Shown piece by piece: positions 1-6,035 of a DNA stretch of 9,013 nucleotides; the stretch's first letter is position 1, and every line of letters begins with the position of its first letter. This stretch comes from Silvimonas sp. JCM 19000 (GTDB taxonomy: Bacteria; Pseudomonadota; Gammaproteobacteria; Burkholderiales; Chitinibacteraceae), in contig BBFD01000170.1 of NCBI GenBank assembly GCA_001313065.1, positions 1 through 9,013 on the forward strand, in the 5' to 3' direction. The translations under genes and the position numbers were made by a program. The notes below the pieces were generated by a model that was given only the letters and a program-made list of their open reading frames with translations, had not been told where the DNA came from and did not search any database.

Positions 1-711
1 GCGGCCTGGCCGCTGGCGATGCCGGGCAGCTCGCTGGGCGCCACTTCGGCCCGCCACTCGATGCGGTTCTGCCGCACCATGCGGAACAATTCCGAGCCGG
101 TGGACACCACATTGCCCAGCAGGGCGCTGCGCGACGAAATCACACCATCATCCACGGCGCGCACTTCGGTTTGCTGCAAGCGGATACGGTCATTCTGCAA
201 ATCGGCCTGGGCCGAAGCCAGATTGGCCTGCGCGGTTTGTTCCGCCACCAGATATTGCGTGATCGCTTGTTCTGATAAAGAACCCGTGGTTTTGACCACC
301 CGCGCCCGGTCGGCATCTGATCTGGCCTGTGACAAGGCCGCCTGCATTTGCGCCACCACCGCTTCGTGCTTGGCGATGTCGGCGCCGATGGCGGCGGTAT
401 CCAGCGTGGCCAGTACCTGGCCGCGTTTAACCTGACTGCCGACATCGGCCTGCACGGTGGTGATGCGTAGCGAACCGGTCTCGGCCGCAATCACTGCTTC
501 TTGCCATGCGGCCAAAAACGCCGGTGGCACGGATGGCGCTGTTCCAGTCGCGTTGCTGCGGCCGTACCAGTTGCACGGTCAGCGCGGTTTTGGCCGTGGC
601 GCTGCTGGGCTCGGGCTTGGCCTCGGCATGCGAGCGCTTTAATAAAACAGTGGCAGCGCCAGCGGCGACAACCACCACCGCAACGATCAGATATTTAACG
701 GCGGGCTTCAT
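1..711 (-). CDS. RND efflux periplasmic adaptor (membrane fusion protein, HlyD/AcrA type), 3' end beyond window, one frameshift
   Basis: The adaptor bridges an inner-membrane RND pump and the outer-membrane channel across the periplasm. The start ATG is at 711-709, with GGAG seven bases upstream (722-719). Residues about 7-24 form one hydrophobic anchor (YLIVAVVVVAAGAATVLL), followed by a periplasmic domain. The reading frame breaks at A5 (514-518): removing one base joins RATGV to LAAWQEAVIAAETGSLR and continues through a biotinyl-lipoyl segment (VQADVGSQVKRGQVLATLD), an Ala/Gln-rich coiled-coil hairpin and the second lipoyl half (TEVRAVDDGVISSRSALLGN). About 236 residues are visible; the beta-barrel and membrane-proximal domains lie off the edge. 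The start overlaps the stop of the upstream outer-membrane gene (ATGA, 711-708), so translation is probably coupled. The family is clear; the substrate cannot be read from this sequence. Confidence 0.92.
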
Positions 712-2150
712 AGTGCGGCTCCGGGTGTAACGGTGTTGTGTGTCGGCGCGGTGGCCTCGCTGTCGGCGGTCCAGCCGCCACCCAGCGCTTTGTAGAGGGC
801 AATCCAGTCTTCGATTCGATCTCGCTGCACGCCGATCAGATTGACGCGGGCGTTAAGCGTGTCGCGCCGCGCCAGTTCCAGCGTCAGCGCACTACCAAGG
901 CCAGCCTTGTTGTTGGTGGTGGCGGCGTCTTCGTAATCCTGATAGCCCTGCACGCTGACGGCGTAATCGTTCTGCTGCAGCGCCGCGCTATTGAGCTTGA
1001 CCATGGCTTGTTCCACCTCTTGCACCGCGCTACGCACTTTGCCGCGCCAGCTGGCCAGCGCCAGGTTGTAACGGGCAATGGCAGCGCGTTCGGCCGCGTC
1101 ATTGGCGCCGCCATCAATCAGCGGCAGCGTGAGCGCGGGGGCAATCGACCACGGCAGCAAGGTGCTGCGCGTACCGGCTTGCAATAAAGACGACAGTGAG
1201 ATCGAGCCGGTTAAAGTCAGGTCGGGGTATTTGGCCGCTTGCGCAGCGCCAATCTCGGCGCTGGCGGCAGCGAGTTCACGTTCGGCCGAGGCAGATCCGG
1301 CCGTTGTTGCAGCAATTGCGCCGGTACACTATTTACCGCCACCTCGCCCAGCGCGGGCAGGGCATCCGGCGCCGCCCCCAGCAAGGTGCGCAATTGCGGT
1401 TCGTCCATGCCGGTGAGCCGCACCAGCGATTTAACCGTCAGATCGCAACTGGCGCGGGTGCTGGTCAGGGCAATGCTGACGGCGGCGGCGTTGGCGCGGG
1501 CCTGAGCCAGTTCGGAAGGCGGTTGCAAACCGGCGGCGGTATTGACACCGGTCAGGCGCACGGTTTCTTGATACGACTTGACGCTGCGCGCATACACGTC
1601 GACCTGCAACTGACAAGCACGATAGTCGACATAATCGGTGGCAACTTCAGCGGCCAGGCTGATCCGCGCATCGTGCCAGTCCGCCACGCGGGCGGTAATC
1701 CGGGCGTTGGCGGCTTGCTGGTTGCGCTTGATTTTGCCGAACAGATCAAGCTCCCACGAGGCATCGGCGCCGACGCTGCGATTGGTGCTGGCGGGCACTG
1801 CCTCGCTGCGTTTATCGCCCGCTCGCGTCACGCTGGCGTTGCCGCTGATTTGCGGCCACAAAGCGGCGTTATCGCTGGCGAGCGTGGCGCGGGCGTTTTC
1901 GATATTGGCCCAAGCCTGATCCAGCGTCGGGCTGTCAGCTTCTGCCGTGGCAATCAATTGCGTCAGCACGCGATCGCCCGCTTGTTGCCACCACGCCAGC
2001 AACTGTTGTGTATTGCCCGCATGCGGCAATGTGGCCTGCCAGCCCGGCGGCATGGCGGGCTGCGGTGCGTGATAATCCGGGCCGACGGCACAGCCCGCCA
2101 GCAGCAAGGCCAGCAGCGGGGCTGAGTCGGCAGAAACAACGCTTGAACAT
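708..2150 (-). CDS. RND efflux outer-membrane lipoprotein (NodT/OprM family), two frameshifts
   Basis: This is the trimeric outer-membrane channel of a tripartite efflux pump. The chosen ATG (2150-2148) gives MFKRCFCRLSP and then, after dropping one G from G4 (2118-2121), LLALLLAGCAVGPDYHAP. That is a lipoprotein signal with lipobox LAGC (Cys20) and the GPDY start typical of NodT proteins. Without that correction the frame opens only at a TTG (2161), and its leader has no basic residues. Two outer-membrane-efflux repeats follow, with WELDLFGKIKR in the first and WSIAPALTLPLIDGG in the second. A second break near 1292-1293 lacks one base; restoring it joins LLQQRPDL to ASAERELAAASAEIGAAQAA. 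The corrected length is about 480 residues, normal for the family. It is the first gene of the operon, followed by the adaptor with an ATGA overlap. The visible fragments are 1217-2161 and 708-1184. Confidence 0.92.
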
Positions 2151-2201
2151 GGCAGCAGCAATCCGGTGTTTGTCTACGGCAGGATTCTGTCGTGTGGTCA
2201 G

Positions 2202-2240
2202 GTTAACCGCAGTAAACCGAATGTAAAAAAAACGCGTAAA
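2202..2240 (+). promoter_or_regulatory. Tandem CpxR-box-like array of GTAAA direct repeats near the efflux operon
   Basis: Four direct half-sites lie on the plus strand: GTTAA at 2202-2206, GTAAA at 2212-2216, GTAAA at 2223-2227 and GTAAA at 2236-2240. The start-to-start spacings are 10, 11 and 13 bases. The last spacer contains an A8 tract; if this is overlong by two, as coding tracts here suggest, its spacing becomes 11 and all four sites fall on one helical face. GTAAA-N4-8-GTAAA is the established CpxR recognition sequence of enterobacteria, and a CpxR-like gene starts at 2384. The array lies 52-90 bases upstream of the outer-membrane gene start, so it best suits control of the efflux operon. 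I found no strong -10 for that operon; CAGAAT on the minus strand (2188-2183) is a weak candidate. Confidence 0.6.
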
Positions 2241-2300
2241 GATGACGTAGACGCTACAAACCGATACCGCTGATTGCGCCCGGGGGGTGGTTAATGCCAG

Positions 2301-2315
2301 GTAAATTCAGGTAAA
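2301..2315 (+). promoter_or_regulatory. CpxR box upstream of cpxRA (GTAAA-N5-GTAAA)
   Basis: GTAAATTCAGGTAAA is an exact match to the enterobacterial CpxR box, two GTAAA direct repeats separated by five bases. It ends 27 bases before the TATACT -10 element at 2343-2348, which centres it near -47 from the expected transcript start, a normal position for an activator. The promoter has no good -35 (about 2320-2325 reads GCCAGC), as expected where an activator is needed. Together with the CpxR-like gene directly downstream, this points to autoregulation. The site is seen directly; its use is inferred. Confidence 0.7.
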
Positions 2316-2342
2316 CCCTGCCAGCTCGCGTGCGGGCGCTTT

Positions 2343-2348
2343 TATACT
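2343..2348 (+). promoter_or_regulatory. Predicted -10 element of the cpxRA operon
   Basis: TATACT matches the sigma-70 -10 consensus at five of six positions and lies 36 bases upstream of the response-regulator ATG. No recognisable -35 hexamer sits 16-18 bases upstream; the CpxR box occupies the region just beyond. The predicted transcript starts near 2355, giving a leader of about 29 bases. Confidence 0.5.
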
Positions 2349-2383
2349 CAGGCCGTGCCACCTCCTTGATTGCAGAATCCCAG

Positions 2384-3081
2384 ATGACCCGAGTGCTATT
2401 GATCGACGACGACACCGCGCTGTCCGCCTTGCTGGGTGAATACCTGGAGCAAGAGGGCTTTGCCGTGGCCTTTGCCGCAGACGGCCAGGCGGGCGCCGCA
2501 GCCGCCTTGAGCGGCGCGCACGACATGGTGGTGCTGGATGTAATGATGCCAGGGCTGAATGGCGTTGAAGTGTTGCGGCAAATCCGCCAGCACAGCCGGA
2601 TCCCGGTGCTGATGTTGACCGCGCGCGGTGACGATATCGACCGCATTCTGGGGCTGGAGCTGGGCGCCGATGATTATGTGCCAAACCCTGCTCGCCGCGT
2701 GAGCTGACCGCGCGGTTACGTGCGATTCTGCGGCGCTTGCAGCCGGATGAGTCCAGTGGCGGTAACGCCAGCGCCCGCCTGATCGTGGCTGGATTGCTCA
2801 GCATGAACCCGGGTGATCGCAGCGCCAGTTGGGCCGGGCAGGCGCTGGATCTGACCAGTACCGAATTCAGCCTGCTGGCCGAGCTGGCGCGCAATGCCGG
2901 CCGTGTGGTGGGCAAGCAAGCTTTGTCCGAACAAGCGCTGGGCCGGCCGCTGACGCGCTTTGATCGCAATATCGATGTGCATATCAGCAGCATCCGGCAA
3001 AAGCTGGTGCACCCCAACCCGGCGCGCACGGTGATCCTGACGGTGCGCGGCGTCGGCTATCAGTTGCTGCGCGAGGACTGA
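2384..3081 (+). CDS. cpxR: OmpR/PhoB-family response regulator, CpxR-like, one frameshift
   Basis: DNA-binding regulator phosphorylated by the downstream kinase. The ATG at 2384 is chosen because MTRVLLIDDD is the canonical receiver start; the frame opens earlier, but only with non-family residues. Receiver residues visible are acidic pocket D8/D9, phospho-acceptor D52 (VVLDVMMP), T79 (MLTARG) and, once repaired, K101 (DDYVPKP). The frame breaks at 2681-2687, where one base is missing (CCAAACCC); restoring it joins ADDYVPKPCSPRELTARLR to the rest. The C-terminal winged helix contains LTSTEFSLLAEL and LTRFDRNIDVHISSIRQKL, closely resembling the recognition region of E. coli CpxR as I recall it. 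The corrected length is 232 residues, as in CpxR. The stop is three bases before the kinase ATG. CpxR-type boxes upstream support the assignment. As written, the fragments are 2384-2707 and about 2737-3081. Confidence 0.9.
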
Positions 3082-3084
3082 GCC

Positions 3085-4665
3085 ATGGGGCGGCTGTTCT
3101 GGAAATTTCTGTTTGCCTTCTGGCTGGCCATGTTTGCGGTGGCGCTGACGCTGGTGGTGGGTTCGGATCTGGTGCGGCGCATGGAGCATATTCCGGAGCA
3201 AAACGCCGAGACCGATGCCTTGGGCGAACGGGTCAAACAGGTCAGCACGCTGCTAGCGCGCGAGGATATCCGGGCTGCGCAGGCCCTGCTGCAACACTGG
3301 CGCAATCAGGGGCTTGATCCCGAAGTATTTGTAATTGATGAAGCGGGTGCCGAACTGCTCAACCGGCCGCTGTCGCCCGACGATCTGGCCTTTGCCCGCC
3401 ACGCCGATCAGCAAGCCGAACCGTTTGTGCAATGGTTAAGCACGCCCGATGGCGATCGCTATGCGGTGACCACGCATGTAACGCGCGCCATGTATATGTC
3501 GTACCACACCGGCATCCGGCTGACGTGGCAGTGGCTGGTGGCGATTGCTTCGCTGGTCGGGCTGTTCTTCAGCGCCTTGCTGGCCTGGCACTGGGCGCGG
3601 CCGCTGCGGGCGCTACGTTGGGCTTTGCACAATATCGCCAAGGGCCACCTCGACACCCGGGTCATGCCGCGCATGGGCAAGCGCCGCGATGAACTCGGCC
3701 GCCTGGGCGAGGACTTCGACAGCATGGCGCAGCGGCTGGAATTGCTGGTTGATGCGCAACGGCGGCTGTTGCATGACGTTTCGCATGAATTGCGCTCACC
3801 GCTGGCGCGGCTGGAAGCCGCCATCGAACTGGCTGAACGCCGGCGTGGCAATGCCGAGACCGAACCTGAAATGGCCCGTATTACTCGCGAAGCGCAGCGC
3901 CTGAATATGCTGGTGGGCGAACTGCTGTTGCTGGCGCGGCTGGAGAATGGCATCGAAACCATCAAACGCGCGCGGGTTGATGTGATGGAACTGGTGGTGG
4001 CCATTGCCGATGACGCGCAGTTTGAAGCGCGCAGCAAAGGTCGCGATGTACTGTTGCAGACGCAGGGCGAGTTTGTCGCCAGTGTCAGCGCCGAATTGTT
4101 GTATCGGGCCTTTGAAAACGTCATCCGCAACGCCGTCAAATACACCCGGCCGGATACGGCGGTGCAGGTATCGGCGGTGGCGACGGCGGCGGAAATGGTG
4201 GTGACCGTTGTCGACCATGGCCCGGGCCTGCCGGACGATGTGTTGCAGGCCATCTTCGAGCCGTTCCGCCGTTTTGAGACTGATCCGGAAATCAGTGGCT
4301 TTGGCTTGGGGCTGGCGATTGCGCAACGCGCGATGGAAGCCCATGGCGGGGCCATTCAGGTGGAGCGCAATGCCGCCGGGGGTTTGAGTTTTACCCTGAC
4401 GCTAAGTCGCGCCGCGCTGGTGCGCAAACATCAGGTGCTGGGGCGTACGCTCGATGCGCCGCGACCGTGGTGGGCGCATGGGTGGCGTGGACCCAACGCG
4501 GCGGCGGCGCGTCCTAGAACTTGCCGTTGTTACTGGCGCAAGGGGCTCGGCACCGGCGCCTCAACATCGCGCATATCGTCTTTTAATTCGGCTGGTAGAT
4601 CCGGCGGCAATTCAGCGGGCAAGGTGGCGCGGGCCAGCGCTTCTTCATCTTTTTTTTGCGCATGA
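3085..4665 (+). CDS. cpxA: CpxA-like sensor histidine kinase; C-terminal end uncertain
   Basis: Inner-membrane sensor kinase that would phosphorylate the CpxR-like regulator encoded just upstream. The ATG at 3085 follows the regulator stop by three bases, with GAGG (3073-3076) as ribosome site, so the two are co-translated. Order: TM1 at about residues 8-26, periplasmic sensor about 27-147, TM2 about 149-170, HAMP about 171-222, HisKA with H234 in LLHDVSHELRSPLARL, then the ATPase domain with N-box ENVIRNAVKYT (about 344-354), G1 DHGPGLPDD (377-385), F-box FEPFRRF and G2 GFGLGLAIA (405-413). The normal family end is near SFTLTL (residue 440). The remaining 86 residues lie partly antisense to the convergent permease gene and look non-native; a single indel between 4440 and 4500 would instead end the protein at TAG 4515-4517. 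Ligand unknown; envelope stress is inferred from family. Confidence 0.93.
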   Translation: MGRLFWKFLFAFWLAMFAVALTLVVGSDLVRRMEHIPEQNAETDALGERVKQVSTLLAREDIRAAQALLQHWRNQGLDPEVFVIDEAGAELLNRPLSPDDLAFARHADQQAEPFVQWLSTPDGDRYAVTTHVTRAMYMSYHTGIRLTWQWLVAIASLVGLFFSALLAWHWARPLRALRWALHNIAKGHLDTRVMPRMGKRRDELGRLGEDFDSMAQRLELLVDAQRRLLHDVSHELRSPLARLEAAIELAERRRGNAETEPEMARITREAQRLNMLVGELLLLARLENGIETIKRARVDVMELVVAIADDAQFEARSKGRDVLLQTQGEFVASVSAELLYRAFENVIRNAVKYTRPDTAVQVSAVATAAEMVVTVVDHGPGLPDDVLQAIFEPFRRFETDPEISGFGLGLAIAQRAMEAHGGAIQVERNAAGGLSFTLTLSRAALVRKHQVLGRTLDAPRPWWAHGWRGPNAAAARPRTCRCYWRKGLGTGASTSRISSFNSAGRSGGNSAGKVARASASSSFFCA

Positions 4666-5717
4666 CCTCAAGTCGGGTTTTTTTTGCGCAGCACTGGCGC
4701 GAATAAAGATGATCTTGAGCGCCGCCATTAACGGCACTGACAAAAAAGATACCCGCTACGCCGCCTAATTGATCACCTGCCAACAAACCAATAATCACCA
4801 TCAGCGGGCTGACTTCAACCCCCTCGCTCATCAAGAACGGGTTGAGCACGTAATCCTGAAACATGCGATAGCAGCCAATAAACACGATCAGCCACCACAT
4901 ATGCGCGTAGCCACTGAACCCCGCCACCACGATGGCCAGGCCCGCCGCTGCCAGCGGCCCGGCAAAAGGAATGAATTCCAGCATCGCGGCCGCACTCGCC
5001 AGCAACAAGGCATACGGCACACCGAGCAAGGAATAGCCGATGCTGTACGAAATGCAGGTGGCAATGGCCAGCAATAGCAGGGCGCGCACATAGCGTGACA
5101 GCAGCACATCCAGATCTTCAATAATGCCGGCCCACAATTTGCGTTGTTTTCGATCCAGCCACAGCAAGACGGTATTACGGATATCCGGGCCTTCCTTGAT
5201 CAGCAAAAAAAACTCAGGATGGGCACCAGAACCAGATAGATGAGATTGCTGGCTACGTGCATCACGCCGATACCGAATTGTTTGGCGGTGGAAACGTTAT
5301 CGCCGCCTTCGGTGATATGGCTTTGAATAAACGCAAAGATGCGGCCACGCACCGGCTTGAGAAAATCCGGCAGCGGGATGCGTTCAAAAAAATATGGTTG
5401 GAATTAAGCAGGCCAGGCAATTGCTGGCTTAAATGCACGGCTTCGTCCTGAATCTGGGTGCCGAATACTGCGCCCAGGGTGGCGATAATGCTGATGACCG
5501 CGGCAAAGACCACTGCAATTGAAACCGTACGCGGCACCCGATCTGGCCGGATGCGGTCCACCAGATCAATCAACGGGTAAATCAGATAACTGAAAAAAAA
5601 GACAGCAAAGACCACCACCAGCAGCGTGGTGGAAACGGCATAGACGATATAGACCAGCAGTGCGATCAGCAGGATGGTCCAGACGATACGGGCGGTGCGT
5701 ACATCAAAGCCGAACAT
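4530..5717 (-). CDS. AI-2E/PerM family membrane protein, five homopolymer frameshifts
   Basis: Polytopic inner-membrane protein of the AI-2E transporter/PerM (YhhT, YdiK, TqsA) family; members export autoinducer-2 or act as ion/proton antiporters, and which applies here cannot be told. The ATG at 5717-5715 starts MFGFDVRTARIVW, followed by two N-terminal membrane helices. The frame breaks at A7 5386-5392, A8 5205-5212, A6 4742-4747, T8 4678-4685 and T8 4650-4657. Trimming these tracts by one or two bases gives one continuous protein: NHIF-ERIPLPDFLKPVRGR, VPILSFF-LLIKEGPDIR, then the family core (GVPYALLLASAAAMLEFIPF, YVLNPFLMSEGVEVSPLM, GLLAGDQLGGVAGIF-LSVPLMAALK). It ends in a hydrophilic tail, RKKDEEALARATLPAELPPD and on to SPLRQ, stopping at 4532-4530. 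The corrected length is about 390 residues, within the usual family range. It is convergent with the kinase gene. Confidence 0.88.
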
Positions 5718-6035
5718 GGCGCGGTTTTCCGTTGGTTTTGTAGCGAATGGGGCTTCGGCAAAGTGCGAACCCGTCTGGCACGAGCCGCACCCTGACAATA
5801 GCCGCCAGGCCGCGCCAGCGCTGTGCGCGCGCGTCTTGCAAGCACGTAGGATGGCGCCGCGTTTTGCAGCGCGGCATGGCAGGGTTGGGACGGGACGTCC
5901 GTACCCACGCGGCAAGGCCACGCCACCGCAGGCTGGCGCATTGCCCCAGGAGTGCTACGCGTAGTGGTCCATCCGTCCGGTCAGTATCCTTGCGCCTAAT
6001 CAAACCTATAAGCGCTCGGTGCGCGGGGCTGAATA
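5718..6035. other. Non-coding region between the permease and the c-di-GMP gene
   Basis: These 318 bases separate two divergent starts and must hold both promoters. Open frames crossing the region on both strands show no recognisable protein motif. The middle (about 5780-5970) carries short palindromes and an imperfect direct repeat, listed separately. TATAAG at 6007-6012 resembles a -10 for the plus-strand gene, but no -35 sits at the right distance, so I do not call a promoter. Confidence 0.5.
5780..5970. repeat. Candidate REP-like intergenic palindromic repeat element
   Basis: Two imperfect direct repeats, 5801-5821 and 5909-5929, agree at 17 of 21 positions, and each is preceded by a CCGYACCC motif. 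Between and beside them are a hairpin with stem GCCGCG/CGCGGC and loop TTTTGCAG (5856-5875), a palindromic segment around GGACGTCC within TGGGACGGGACGTCCGTA, and the perfect palindrome CTACGCGTAG (5955-5964). Clustered palindromes in an intergenic gap resemble REP/BIME-type elements of Pseudomonadota. Whether it recurs in the genome cannot be seen from one copy. It could also be decayed coding sequence. Confidence 0.35.

Noticed and set aside
1196..2125. Plus-strand open frame (309 codons) opposite the outer-membrane lipoprotein gene
   Set aside because: The minus strand has the lipobox and efflux-repeat motifs; the plus translation has none.
2307..3029. Minus-strand open frame opposite the response regulator
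   Set aside because: Arg/Ser/Pro-rich shadow of the regulator coding sequence, with no motif of its own.
3459..4355. Long minus-strand open frame (298 codons) opposite the kinase
   Set aside because: Ser/Arg-rich low-information translation, antisense to HisKA/ATPase motifs.
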